From: Natrinema zhouii
Lineage (GTDB): Archaea > Halobacteriota > Halobacteria > Halobacteriales > Natrialbaceae
Assembly (NCBI RefSeq): GCF_013456555.2
Contig: NZ_CP059154.1
Coordinates: forward strand, 620,001 to 684,000
Direction: 5' to 3'
DNA length: 64,000 nt
The translations under genes and the position numbers were made by a program. The notes under the pieces were generated by a model. It made no database searches. It saw nothing but the letters and a program-made list of their open reading frames with translations, and was not told the origin of the DNA. Below are positions 25,679 to 34,630 of this stretch, one piece after another. Every line of letters begins with the position of its first letter. The first letter of the stretch is position 1.

Positions 25679-26779
25679 ATGAACTACGAGACGCCGCTAT
25701 TCTTCCGCGTGATGGAGTATGCGGACGCGGCGGAGCGCGACGTTATCGACATGGTAAGCGGGAACCCCGACTGGGAGCCCCCCGAGGCGCTCCGAGCGGG
25801 GCTCCGAGCGTACGCCGACCTCGAGCCCGATCGGTTCCAGTATCCGCCCAGCGAGGGGTTACTCGAGTTGCGCGAGGAAATCGCCGCCCGGCGGGGCGTC
25901 GACGCCGATCAGGTCATCGTCACCAACGGCGCGGGCGAGGCGAACTACCTCGCGATGGCGCGGGCCATGGAACGCGATCGCGGGAACGAGATCGTCCTGA
26001 CGGATCCCGTCTATCCCTACTATCCGGGGAAGACGACGATGCTCGGCGGCACGCAGCGGTTCGTCGCGACCGACGGCGAGGGGCAACTGGATCCGGACGA
26101 CGTCCGCGCGGCCGCGAGCGAGGAGACGGCCGCGATCGTGGTCAATACGCCGAACAACCCGACGGGGGCGGTCTATCCCGCGGAGACGATGCGGGAACTC
26201 GTCGCCGTCGCAGAACAGTACGACGCCGTCCTGATCAGTGACGAGGTGTACGACCACTACGACCTCTCGGGTCGGTTCGCGAGCGCGCTCGAGACCGACT
26301 CCGCCCATCGAATCGTCACCAACGCGTTTTCGAAGTCGATGGCGATCACCGGAGTCCGAGTCGGCTACGCGATACTCCCGCCGGAACTCGTCGCGAACGC
26401 GAAAAGTCGGCACATGCTGGTCAACGTCGCCACCACCCGCCCCGGCCAGTACGCGGTCCTGCAGGCGTTGCGCGAGACGGGGCCCGACTACTACGAACGC
26501 AACCGCGAGCGGCTTCGCGAGCGCGTCGCGACGTTCACCGATGCGCTCGACGCTGCGGGCGCAGAGTACACCACACCGAGCGGCTCGTTCTACGTAATGG
26601 CCCGCTTCGAGGACTATCCGGGCACTATCGCGAACGTCGAACGACTGATCGACGAGGCCGGCGTGGCCGGCATGCCCGGCGAGGCCTTCGGCGATTCGCG
26701 GACGGAGTGGCTGCGATTCGCACTCGTCACGCCGCGCGTCGAGGAGGCGGCCGAGCGGCTGGCGGCGTACTTCGAGTGA
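25679..26779 (+). CDS. Class I/II PLP-dependent aminotransferase
   Basis: This 366-residue fold-type I aminotransferase shows VSGNPDWEPP near the start, VTNGAGEANYLAMARAM, NTPNNPTGAVYP and SDEVYDHYDLSG. The PLP-lysine motif NAFSKSMAITGVRVGY carries Lys219. This resembles aspartate or aromatic aminotransferases of archaea; the amino donor cannot be fixed. It acts in the cytosol. ATG 25679 is chosen since the in-frame extension to 25601 overlaps the divergent promoter region. The GT2-like gene follows after 54 bp and may share the transcript. Confidence 0.9.
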   Translation: MNYETPLFFRVMEYADAAERDVIDMVSGNPDWEPPEALRAGLRAYADLEPDRFQYPPSEGLLELREEIAARRGVDADQVIVTNGAGEANYLAMARAMERDRGNEIVLTDPVYPYYPGKTTMLGGTQRFVATDGEGQLDPDDVRAAASEETAAIVVNTPNNPTGAVYPAETMRELVAVAEQYDAVLISDEVYDHYDLSGRFASALETDSAHRIVTNAFSKSMAITGVRVGYAILPPELVANAKSRHMLVNVATTRPGQYAVLQALRETGPDYYERNRERLRERVATFTDALDAAGAEYTTPSGSFYVMARFEDYPGTIANVERLIDEAGVAGMPGEAFGDSRTEWLRFALVTPRVEEAAERLAAYFE

Positions 26780-26833
26780 CGCACAGGCCGGCCGCAATAC
26801 AAATACGCGGCTGGGCCGTCCAGCCGGTGAATC

Positions 26834-28294
26834 ATGTTGCTCGAGGCCGTCGTCGCCGCGTTCGTCGCGAGCCAGATCTGCTATTTCGTCGTCAGCTGTG
26901 GGCTCGTGGGACTGTTCGCCCGTCGACCGCTCAACGTGGTCGACGAACGGACGCTCGGTCGGGTACTCGAGGAATCGAGGACCGACTCCGCGGCGGGTCC
27001 ACAGCAGATGCGTGCGGCCGGCGACCAGCACCTCGCGGCGAAGCTGACGCCGACCGTCGACGGTCAGTACCTCGCGGCGGAGCCGACACCACCTGTCGAG
27101 GACGGTCCCGGGCCCGACTGTCGGCTGCCCGCGACCGCCCAGCGCCGAATCCACGTCCTCGTGCCCGTCTCCGGGAGTCGGGGGGAGGCACTCGAGGAGA
27201 CCCTCGCGTCGATCGCGAGACAGAGCTACCCCGTTGGTCGCATTTCCGTCTCCGTCATCTCCGGGTCCGGCGAACCCGCCGTGGCAGAACTAACCGACGC
27301 CATCGAGGCAGGGCGAGCGAGCGGCTTGCAGGTGGTACCTGTCGAAACGGACGGCGAAGCGCGTGCAGCTGATCAGACCGCGACCGAGCGGGCACGTTCT
27401 GATTACGTCGAATCTCGAACCGAGGCGGCCACGGTCGCCGATGCGTTCGCGACGCTCTCGTTCGCGGATGACGACGTCGTCACCGTCGTCAACTCGGGCA
27501 CGCGGCTCCCCGTCGACGCGTTCGAACTCGCCGTCGCCGGCCTCGAGGAGTACGATATCGTGCAAGCAAAACGAACTGCGGGGAACGTCGACGACGGACT
27601 CCTACCGTTGCTCGAGTCCGCGGGCTGTGCGATTCGGTCGGACCTGTTGTTCGCGAACTCGAACGCGGGGCCGTACCGATTGCTCGAGGAGGGATACTTC
27701 CTGACAGGTAGCGTGCTGGCCGATCTCGAGCGTTGGCGACGCGACGACGCGACTGGATCGATGGCGCTCGACGTGGCGGCGTTCCGGCGCGGGTACACAC
27801 TCGGTGTCCTGAACCGGTACGTCCGGAGTCGTTGTCCGACCAGTGTCGACGAGTGGGTCCATGAGAAACGACGGCAGGTTTCCGAGCCGTACCGACGCCT
27901 TCGAGCGCCGAACTGGTCCGCGTTCGACCGACTCCGATTCGTGACAGGAACGAGTCTGCCGCATCTGCTCGCGATCACGAACGTGATCGGAATTCCGGTC
28001 GGACTGGTGGTGGTACTAGCGACCGCGATCGGGTGGCTCTCCCTCTCTGGCCCTCTGATCACCCTCGTCGCCTGCAACGCGGTCGTTTGGGCCTACTACA
28101 GCGTCCGGTCCGCTCGCGCGGCCCGACAGGCCGTGGCGCTCGAGAACCGCTGGGCGCGGCTCCGCTACTCGCTGCTCTCGAACCCGTTCACGCAAGCGCT
28201 GTACACGACGCTGTGGGCCGTGCCGCTCGCGCTGGCGTTCCGCGATGCCGTCTCCGGCGACGAGTCGTCGGTTTCGGGGACGCCGACGGAGTGA
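26834..28294 (+). CDS. Membrane glycosyltransferase family 2-like protein, degenerate active site
   Basis: This 486-residue protein has an N-terminal transmembrane segment (about 5-28), a cytosolic GT-A-like domain (about 105-360) and two C-terminal membrane segments (about 375-440). The layout is that of processive family-2 glycosyltransferases. The nucleotide-sugar start is clear: HVLVPVSGSRGEALEETLAS. However, the position of the metal-binding DxD reads VVNSGTRLP (residues 218-226), so the aspartates are missing, and the W in the late motif region is followed by VHEKRRQVSEP. A duplicated 13-residue unit lies at 65-90. A catalytically inactive or altered enzyme is likely. The neighbouring genes give no pathway. 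Confidence 0.75.
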   Translation: MLLEAVVAAFVASQICYFVVSCGLVGLFARRPLNVVDERTLGRVLEESRTDSAAGPQQMRAAGDQHLAAKLTPTVDGQYLAAEPTPPVEDGPGPDCRLPATAQRRIHVLVPVSGSRGEALEETLASIARQSYPVGRISVSVISGSGEPAVAELTDAIEAGRASGLQVVPVETDGEARAADQTATERARSDYVESRTEAATVADAFATLSFADDDVVTVVNSGTRLPVDAFELAVAGLEEYDIVQAKRTAGNVDDGLLPLLESAGCAIRSDLLFANSNAGPYRLLEEGYFLTGSVLADLERWRRDDATGSMALDVAAFRRGYTLGVLNRYVRSRCPTSVDEWVHEKRRQVSEPYRRLRAPNWSAFDRLRFVTGTSLPHLLAITNVIGIPVGLVVVLATAIGWLSLSGPLITLVACNAVVWAYYSVRSARAARQAVALENRWARLRYSLLSNPFTQALYTTLWAVPLALAFRDAVSGDESSVSGTPTE

Positions 28295-28365
28295 GAGCGA
28301 TCTAGCGCTATCGCTCCGAAACCGAGACCGACGAATACTCGTGTTGGGACGGGGAACCGAGCCGT

Positions 28366-29616
28366 ATGAGTGGCATCGACGTCGAACCGGTCGACGAGGA
28401 AGACGAGGCGAGGGAGGGGAACAACGACGACGCACACACCATCGAGGTGACGCCGACGGAGTCGGTCGACGACGCGGAACTGGACGAACGCGAGACGATC
28501 GACGTCGAGCCGTCGGACGAGCCGATTGACGGCCCCGAGTACGTCCTCTACGGCGGCAAAGGCGGCGTTGGAAAGACGACGATGGCGGCCGCGACCGCCC
28601 TCGACAGCGCCCGCGGCGGCACCCGAACGCTGGTCGTCTCGACCGACCCGGCGCACTCGCTCTCGGACACGTTCGAGACCGATATCCCGGCTGACCCCGA
28701 ACGGATCCGCGACGACATCCCCCTCTACGCGGCCGAGATCGATCCCGAGGCCGCGCTCGAGAAGGGAGAGACTCCCTTCGGCGGAACGGGAACGGACGAG
28801 GGCTCCCCCTTCTCCGACAGTGAGGGCGGCGGGATCGGGAATGGGGTTGGAGGCGGGGGTGGGAGCTCTCCGTTCCCCGGTGGCGACGGCGGCAACGGCG
28901 GTCCGCTCGGCGGCCTCGGCGAGATGCTCGGCGGCGAGTCACCGATGGACGCCCTCTTCGGCGGCGCGATGCCGGGAGCCGACGAGGCCGCCGCGATGCA
29001 GCTCCTGCTCGAGTACATGGACGACGACCGCTTCGAGCGCGTGATCGTGGACACGGCGCCGACGGGTCACACGCTCCGGCTCTTGCAGTTGCCCGAGATC
29101 ATGGACACGATGATGGGCCGACTCGTCAAATTCCGCCAGCAAATCGGCGGGATGATCGACGGCGTCAAGGGGATGTTCGGCGGGGGCGAGGACACCGACG
29201 AGGGCGATCTCGAGGATCTGGACGTGTTACGCGAACGCATCGAGCGTCTTCGAGCGGCCCTGCGAGATCCCGCGCGGACGGACTTCCGGATCGTCATGGT
29301 CCCCGAGGAGATGAGCGTCCTCGAGTCGAAGCGCCTGCGCCAGCAGCTCCGAGAGTTCGAGATTCCCGTCGGGACCGTCGTCGTCAACCGAGTGATGGAG
29401 CCGCTGTCGAACGTCACTGACGACGTCGACGGCGAGTTCCTGCAGCCGAACCTCGACGACTGCGCGTTTTGTCAACGGCGCTGGGACGTCCAGCAGAACG
29501 CCCTGGCGGAGGCGCAGGAGCTCTTCCGCGGAACCGACGTCCGTCGGGTCCCGCTGTTCGCCGACGAGGTCCGCGGCGAAGCCATGCTCGAGGTCGTGGC
29601 GGCCTGTCTACGGTAG
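28366..29616 (+). CDS. arsA: ArsA/Get3-family ATPase
   Basis: This 416-residue ATPase has the deviant Walker A GKGGVGKT (residues 64-71) and VVSTDPAHSLSDTFETDI. The segment VIVDTAPTGHTLRLLQLPE is the A-loop/switch II region typical of ArsA/Get3. A CxxC pair occurs in DDCAFCQRRWDVQQ, as in Get3 dimers that bind zinc. An acidic 55-residue N-terminal extension and a glycine-rich insertion at about 150-190 are unusual. Bacterial members pump arsenite, whereas archaeal single-domain ones are more often compared to tail-anchored-protein factors. No ars genes lie nearby, so the latter is more likely. It is convergent with the Usp gene. Confidence 0.88.
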   Translation: MSGIDVEPVDEEDEAREGNNDDAHTIEVTPTESVDDAELDERETIDVEPSDEPIDGPEYVLYGGKGGVGKTTMAAATALDSARGGTRTLVVSTDPAHSLSDTFETDIPADPERIRDDIPLYAAEIDPEAALEKGETPFGGTGTDEGSPFSDSEGGGIGNGVGGGGGSSPFPGGDGGNGGPLGGLGEMLGGESPMDALFGGAMPGADEAAAMQLLLEYMDDDRFERVIVDTAPTGHTLRLLQLPEIMDTMMGRLVKFRQQIGGMIDGVKGMFGGGEDTDEGDLEDLDVLRERIERLRAALRDPARTDFRIVMVPEEMSVLESKRLRQQLREFEIPVGTVVVNRVMEPLSNVTDDVDGEFLQPNLDDCAFCQRRWDVQQNALAEAQELFRGTDVRRVPLFADEVRGEAMLEVVAACLR

Positions 29617-29653
29617 TCGTCGCCGCGCCGTCGCTCGTCGGCGCCGAGCGACG

Positions 29654-30118
29654 TTACTCATCCTCATCGGTGGAAACGACCATCACTGGGCGATTCCCCT
29701 CGAGAATCACGGACTGGGTGACGCTCCCGAAGAGCGCCTTGCCGACGGGCGATCGCCCCTGAACGCCGACGACGATCGCGTCGCTATCGTACTCTGCCGC
29801 TGCCTCGAGTATCGCGTCCGCGGGATCACCCATCGCCGTGCGGACCGTCCACTCGAGATCCTCCGCCTCGAGCGTGTCGACCGCCGCCTCGACCGACGCG
29901 GGGAGGGACTCGTCGTCGGCGACTCGCGCCATCTCGTCGGCGTACTCCTCGGCGAACCCGCCCGCCGCCCACTCGGCGTCGGTTCCGCCCGTCTCCTCGC
30001 GGACGTGGAGGACGTCGACCGAGACGTCCGTCGCCGCGCCCGGGAGGTCGCGGACGGCGGTGGCCTGTGCTCGCGCTCGCGATTCGCTCTCGTCGACCGG
30101 AAGTAGAACGCGGTACAT
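29654..30118 (-). CDS. Universal stress protein (UspA family)
   Basis: This 154-residue Usp-fold protein starts MYRVLLPVDESESRARAQAT. It keeps the ATP-binding signature G-x2-G-x9-G-S in GVQGRSPVGKALFGS near residue 125. The central part contains EEYADEMARVAD. Such proteins bind ATP and respond to stress; a specific target is not indicated. It is single-domain and of normal length. Its 3' end faces the arsA gene across 37 bp. Confidence 0.92.
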   Translation of the reverse strand: MYRVLLPVDESESRARAQATAVRDLPGAATDVSVDVLHVREETGGTDAEWAAGGFAEEYADEMARVADDESLPASVEAAVDTLEAEDLEWTVRTAMGDPADAILEAAAEYDSDAIVVGVQGRSPVGKALFGSVTQSVILEGNRPVMVVSTDEDE

Positions 30119-30244
30119 ACGAGTCCGTACGGGAGTGTGACGGATAGTAGTTTCAGCGGCCGCAGAACGGTCCCAGCGCTCTCACCGCCGTACTCGGATC
30201 GAACACTGACGCACCTCGGATCGAAGCGATTGCGGACTCGAGGC

Positions 30245-30634
30245 TCACTCTTCGTTGTCGCTGTCCTCGTTCCACTCGCCGCCGACGCGGTCGACGCCCA
30301 TCATCGCCTCGCCGGGGTGTTCGGTGAAGACGACCTTCACGTTCTCGTCGGGCACGTCGAAGCCATCGCGGACGTACTCCATGGTCGCGAGCGCGAACGC
30401 TCGCTTCCGTTCGAACGGCCGACCGCGACGGACCTCGGCATCGAGAAAGAGCAACGGTCCCTCGACGGCGCGTCCGAGGTGAAGATTGGCCTCGTCGCGC
30501 TCGCGGATCGTTACGGCGACGTGTCCCCGCGTCGTCTCCATCTCGGTCGCGTACAGCTCTGTCACCCGGTCGGCGAGGGCGGTCTTCTCCGCGTCCGACA
30601 GCGACAGTGTCGTATCGAACTGCAGGAGCGGCAT
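30245..30634 (-). CDS. Tautomerase/MIF superfamily protein
   Basis: This 129-residue protein begins MPLLQFDTTLSLSDAEKTAL. Pro2, which becomes the N-terminal catalytic base after Met removal, is present as in 4-oxalocrotonate tautomerase/MIF enzymes. A beta-alpha-beta core follows (GHVAVTIRERDEANLHLG), then FLDAEVRRGRPFERKRAFAL, and the acidic tail is halophilic. It is longer than 4-OT (about 62 residues), closer to the two-unit MIF-like size. The substrate is unknown. The ATG at 30634 is the only start giving MP; the long upstream extension is noise. It is divergent from the SLC13 gene. Confidence 0.82.
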   Translation of the reverse strand: MPLLQFDTTLSLSDAEKTALADRVTELYATEMETTRGHVAVTIRERDEANLHLGRAVEGPLLFLDAEVRRGRPFERKRAFALATMEYVRDGFDVPDENVKVVFTEHPGEAMMGVDRVGGEWNEDSDNEE

Positions 30635-30762
30635 ATCTCGAGTTGTCCGGTCAGCGTCTTGTGCGTTCCGCGGTCTGTTGCGATTCAAAATTCGAGCCCG
30701 CTGCGAGGCGATTCGGCCTGTTCGCTCCAGTTTCCGCTCGTACAATCGACGTAAGTGATCAC

Positions 30763-30772
30763 TAGTTATACG
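30763..30772 (+). promoter_or_regulatory. TATA-like box for the SLC13 permease
   Basis: TAGTTATACG lies 26-35 nt before ATG 30798 and supports that start over the upstream GTG at 30780. Confidence 0.5.
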
Positions 30773-30797
30773 CCGTCCCGTGGGAACATCGGAGAGA

Positions 30798-32618
30798 ATG
30801 GTGACGGAGCGAGAGTCGGCCTCTCGATCGATGACGCAGCGGCTGTGGACGTACCTGTGGGTCGTCAACGCCCGAACGAAGGCGTACCTCACGCTCGACG
30901 CGCCGGCCATGATCGCGGACATGGACGATCTCGAGCCCGAAGAGCGACGCCTCGCACGGCGGGTGTTTCCCGATGGGGGTCGCGATCGTGACGAGCGCGA
31001 CGAACCCGATCCTGGCGACGGGGTTGGGAACGACCCCGGCAACGGCGGGTCCGGAAGCGACCGCGGCGACGACGGCGGCTCCCCGTTCGATGTCGGCGGC
31101 ACGTACGACCTTCGACAGCGGGTCGGCTTCGTCCTCGGGCCGCTGCTGTTCGCGCTGATCTTCCTCTCGCCGACGCCGAGTGGGCTGTCAGCCGCGGGGA
31201 AGGCGGTCGCAGCCGTCACCGCGTGGGTCGCCGTCTGGTGGATGTCCGAAGCGATCCCGATCCCCGCCACGTCGCTGCTACCGATCGTCCTGTTCCCGCT
31301 GACTGGCGCGCTGCCCGTCGCGGACACGACGCCGTCCTACGGTCACCCGCTGATCTTCCTGTTCATGGGCGGGTTCTTCCTCGCGATGGCCATGCAGCGG
31401 TGGGGGCTCCACCGGCGGATTGCCCTGCGGACGATCAAGGCCGTCGGCACCGAACCCTCGAGACTCATCCTCGGGTTCATGCTCGCCACGGCGTTTCTCT
31501 CGATGTGGGTGTCCAACAGCGCGACCGTGATGATGATGGTCCCCATCGCGCTGGCGGTCATCTACCAGACCGCCGATCTGGTCGACGAGACCGACCTCGA
31601 GGTCGACACGAGCGAGGGCAACTTCTCCTTCGGTATCGCGCTGATGCTCTGTATCGCCTACGGCGCGTCCGTCGGCGGCGTCTCGACGCTCATCGGAACC
31701 CCGCCGAACGTCCTCTTCGCGGGCCAGGCCGACGCGCTTTTCGACCAGTCGGTTTCCTTCGCGGAGTGGATGCTCTACGGCGTCCCGATCTCGGCGATCG
31801 GCCTCGTCGCCGTCTACGTCTACGTCACTCGCGCGGTGTCGCCCGAGTTCGAGGAACTTCCGGCCGGTGCGGACACGATCGACCGCGAACTTGAGCGGCT
31901 GGGGCCGATGGTTCGGCAGGAAAAAATGGTCGCCGTCGTCTTCGTCGGGATGGCAGCGGCCTGGATCGGTGCCAGCCTGATCGATCCGCTTCTCGGAATT
32001 GCGCCGCCGGAGGACGCCGACACGATCGTCGCCATCGGCGGTGCAATGGTCCTGTTCACCCTGCCGACGAAGACCGAAGACGGCGACCACACCTTCCTGC
32101 TCGACTGGACGAACGCCGTCGACATTCCGTGGGGCGTCATCCTCCTGTTCGGCGGCGGCCTCGCGATCGCCAGCGGCTTCGGGGATACCGGGCTCGCGGC
32201 CTGGATCGGCGAACGCCTCGAGTTGCTCGGCGGCGTTCCCATGATCGTCATTCTGTTCGCTGTGGTCGTGATGACCATTTTCCTGACGGAGGTTACCTCA
32301 AACACGGCGACGACGGCGATGTTGATGCCCATTCTTGCCGGTGTCGCCGTCGGGATCGGCGTCCACCCCTTCGGACTCATGATCGCCGGCGCGACCGCGG
32401 CTTCTTTCGCGTTCATGCTGCCGGTCGCGACCCCGCCCAACGCGATTGTCTTCGGCAGCGGCTATATCACGCTGCCGCAGATGGCCAAAATCGGCGTCGG
32501 ACTCAACGTCATCGGAATCGTTCTGATCACGCTCGTCGCAGTTGGCTGGCTGCCGATCGCCTGGGGGATCGAGATCGGAACGCTCCCGACGGAGTTCGCC
32601 GAAGCGTTCCAAGGGTGA
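30798..32618 (+). CDS. SLC13/DASS-family permease (anion:Na+ symporter type)
   Basis: This 606-residue transporter has about 11-12 membrane segments. Two family SNT-type signatures are present: SNSATVMMMVPIALAV in the first repeat and TSNTATTAMLMPILAG in the second. They bind Na+ and a dicarboxylate or inorganic anion. MSEAIPIPATSLLPIVLFP is the conserved first segment. An N-terminal extension of about 95 residues precedes the first TM and holds a Gly/Asp/Arg-rich low-complexity part. The substrate cannot be told. It ends 174 bp before the convergent purF, with a hairpin between them. Confidence 0.88.
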   Translation: MVTERESASRSMTQRLWTYLWVVNARTKAYLTLDAPAMIADMDDLEPEERRLARRVFPDGGRDRDERDEPDPGDGVGNDPGNGGSGSDRGDDGGSPFDVGGTYDLRQRVGFVLGPLLFALIFLSPTPSGLSAAGKAVAAVTAWVAVWWMSEAIPIPATSLLPIVLFPLTGALPVADTTPSYGHPLIFLFMGGFFLAMAMQRWGLHRRIALRTIKAVGTEPSRLILGFMLATAFLSMWVSNSATVMMMVPIALAVIYQTADLVDETDLEVDTSEGNFSFGIALMLCIAYGASVGGVSTLIGTPPNVLFAGQADALFDQSVSFAEWMLYGVPISAIGLVAVYVYVTRAVSPEFEELPAGADTIDRELERLGPMVRQEKMVAVVFVGMAAAWIGASLIDPLLGIAPPEDADTIVAIGGAMVLFTLPTKTEDGDHTFLLDWTNAVDIPWGVILLFGGGLAIASGFGDTGLAAWIGERLELLGGVPMIVILFAVVVMTIFLTEVTSNTATTAMLMPILAGVAVGIGVHPFGLMIAGATAASFAFMLPVATPPNAIVFGSGYITLPQMAKIGVGLNVIGIVLITLVAVGWLPIAWGIEIGTLPTEFAEAFQG

Positions 32619-32742
32619 TCGATGCGGTTAACGGTCCGAGAACACCGGTACTTCCGCGAGCGCCGGAGGCGCGAGCGGGCCGACGACTGACCCGGAAGCC
32701 GCGCAACGCGCGGCTGGAGGGGAAGGAGGAGTGCTTTTCATC

Positions 32743-32791
32743 AAAGTTTTGCCGAGGGTGCGCCGAAGGCGCACCCGCAGCGCAAAAGTTT
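32743..32791. terminator. Bidirectional hairpin between SLC13 permease and purF
   Basis: Between two convergent genes lies an extended inverted repeat. The outer arms are AAAGTTTTGC and GCAAAAGTTT (9 of 10 pairs). The inner perfect arms are GGGTGCGCC-GAA-GGCGCACCC (32756-32776). T-rich tracts on each strand follow the arms, as expected for a terminator working in both directions. Confidence 0.6.
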
Positions 32792-32792
32792 G

Positions 32793-34304
32793 TTAGTCGT
32801 CCGCGGGCAACTGCGTCCCACTCACGTCGGGACGGCTCACGTCGCGGTCGGTCTCCTCGCCGTCGATGTCGTAGGGGTACTCGCCGGTCACGCAGCCCAG
32901 ACAGAGGTCGAGTCGGTCTTTCTCGAGTACGTCGGCCACGGCGTCGGTCGAGAGGTAAGCGAGACTGTCGGCGTCGATCGCCTCGCGAATCTCGTCGGTC
33001 GACTTGTCCGCGGCGATCAGCTCCTCGCGGGTGGCCATGTCGATGCCCATGTAGCAGGGGGCGATGATCTCCGGTGCGCCGATACGGACGTGGACTTCCT
33101 CGGCCCCGCAGTCCTTGAGGAGCTGGACGAGTTGGGTCGATGTCGTCCCGCGAACGATCGAGTCGTCGATGACGGTGACGGTTTTACCCTCGATCGTGGA
33201 CTTGATCGGGTTGAGCTTGAGCCGCACCGCGCGTTCGCGCTCGTCCTGGGTCGGCATGATGAACGTCCGGCCGACGTATCGGTTCTTCATCAGCCCCTCG
33301 GCGAACTCGACGCCGTCGTCGTCCGCGGCTCGAGGTTCGCCGTCGGCGGTCGTCTCGCTCGCGGCGTCGGCGTAGCCCGAGGCGAAGGCGCGCCCGGAGT
33401 CGGGGACGGGCATCACGACGTCGGTCTCGACGCCGCTTTCCGCCCAGAGCTTGCGGCCGAGATTGCGGCGGGCCTCGTAGACCAGCGTGTCGTCGATGAC
33501 GCTGTCGGGGCGCGCGAAGTAGACGTGTTCGAAGAAGCAGTGGGCGGTGTTCTCCTGTTCGACGAGCTGGTAGGAGTCGAACCCTGCGCCGTCTTCCTGC
33601 AGGACGACCAGTTCGCCCGGCCGAACGTCGCGGACGAGGTCCCCGTCTAACGTGTCGATCGCCGCCGACTCGGAGGCCAGAATGTAGCCGTCCTCGAGCT
33701 CACCGATACAGAGCGGGCGGTTCCCCTGCGGGTCGCGCACGCCGAGGACCGTATCGTCGTGGGTGATCGTCAGCGAGTACGAGCCGTGGATCCGCCCCAT
33801 CGTGCGCTTGACGGCGCGGACGAGATCCTCCTCGAGGAGATTGCGCGCGAGGTCGTGGGCGATGACCTCGGTGTCGCCGTCGCTGGTGAAGGCGTGGCCC
33901 GCGGCGGCGAGTTCGTCGCGGATCTCGTCGGCGTTGACGAGGTTGCCGTTGTGGCTCAGGCCGAGCGAGCCGCTCTTGAACGAGACGGAGAACGGCTGTG
34001 CACAGGAGGAGTCGACCGAACCGGCGGTCGGATACCGGACGTGCCCGATCCCCGCCGATCCGTTGAGCGTGTCGAGGTCGTCCTCGCCGAAGGCGTCGCC
34101 CACGAGCCCCATCTCGACGTGGCTGTGCTGCTGGAAGCCGTCGTGGGTGACGATCCCCGCGGACTCCTGCCCGCGGTGCTGGAGTGCGTAGAGCGCATAG
34201 TACAACGGTCGTGCCGCGTCCCGACCGGCCAGTGAGACGCCGACGACGCCGCACTTTTCGGTCATTCCTGTTCGCCGGGGAGTTTCGCCCCGCCCATCAG
34301 TCAT
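32793..34304 (-). CDS. purF: Amidophosphoribosyltransferase PurF
   Basis: This 503-residue enzyme makes 5-phosphoribosylamine from PRPP and glutamine, the first step of purine synthesis. The class II amidotransferase domain begins at CGVVGVSLAG, where that cysteine becomes the N-terminal nucleophile after removal of a propeptide. QHRGQESAGI follows. The PRTase loop is VIDDSIVRGTTSTQLV, and cysteines in LCLGCVTGEYPY match iron-sulfur ligands of the Bacillus enzyme. I choose ATG 34304 because a TATA-like TTTTATC lies 24-33 nt upstream. This gives a 17-residue propeptide; ATG 34265 (MTEKC) is the alternative. It is divergent from the MutS-like gene. Confidence 0.95.
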   Translation of the reverse strand: MTDGRGETPRRTGMTEKCGVVGVSLAGRDAARPLYYALYALQHRGQESAGIVTHDGFQQHSHVEMGLVGDAFGEDDLDTLNGSAGIGHVRYPTAGSVDSSCAQPFSVSFKSGSLGLSHNGNLVNADEIRDELAAAGHAFTSDGDTEVIAHDLARNLLEEDLVRAVKRTMGRIHGSYSLTITHDDTVLGVRDPQGNRPLCIGELEDGYILASESAAIDTLDGDLVRDVRPGELVVLQEDGAGFDSYQLVEQENTAHCFFEHVYFARPDSVIDDTLVYEARRNLGRKLWAESGVETDVVMPVPDSGRAFASGYADAASETTADGEPRAADDDGVEFAEGLMKNRYVGRTFIMPTQDERERAVRLKLNPIKSTIEGKTVTVIDDSIVRGTTSTQLVQLLKDCGAEEVHVRIGAPEIIAPCYMGIDMATREELIAADKSTDEIREAIDADSLAYLSTDAVADVLEKDRLDLCLGCVTGEYPYDIDGEETDRDVSRPDVSGTQLPADD

Positions 34305-34327
34305 GGGAGTCAGTAGGGCACCGAACC

Positions 34328-34337
34328 GATAAAAGTC
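34328..34337 (-). promoter_or_regulatory. TATA-like box for purF
   Basis: CTTTTATCGG on the minus strand sits 24-33 nt before ATG 34304, which supports the longer purF start and a leaderless transcript. Confidence 0.5.
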
Positions 34338-34376
34338 CCCGTGTTTGTGCTCCTTCGACTCCCTCCGAACGTGAAT

Positions 34377-34398
34377 TGTATCCACAATCGTGGATACA
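34377..34398. promoter_or_regulatory. Perfect 22-bp palindrome upstream of purF
   Basis: TGTATCCAC-AATC-GTGGATACA has nine perfectly paired bases on each side of a 4-bp centre. It lies about 40 bp upstream of the purF TATA-like box and 230 bp before the MutS-like gene. It looks like an operator for a dimeric regulator. Confidence 0.5.
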
Positions 34399-34630
34399 TT
34401 CCGAGAAACTGCGTAACAGCGTCGACTCAGCAGACCGACTGGTGCTGGTACCACGACGACTAGTGACTACCACGACAATGCATAGTGACCGACAGCACCC
34501 TTCGCCTGGCGGTTTCTCTCGTGGAGACGAGACGCAGTCGAGATGCGGGATAGATGTCGCGAGGACAACCTGGCGGAATCCCGGCGCTCGAGACACAGCG
34601 TTCAAGAGCGTTCCCCCGAGTCCACAGCGT

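Larger units (their letters stand above)
34305..34630. other. Divergent intergenic region purF / mutS-like
   Basis: The 326 bp between the two starts hold the purF promoter and the 22-bp palindrome. The open frame running into the MutS-like gene from 34184 is Arg/Ser-rich and not convincing. Nothing else is visible. Confidence 0.5.
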
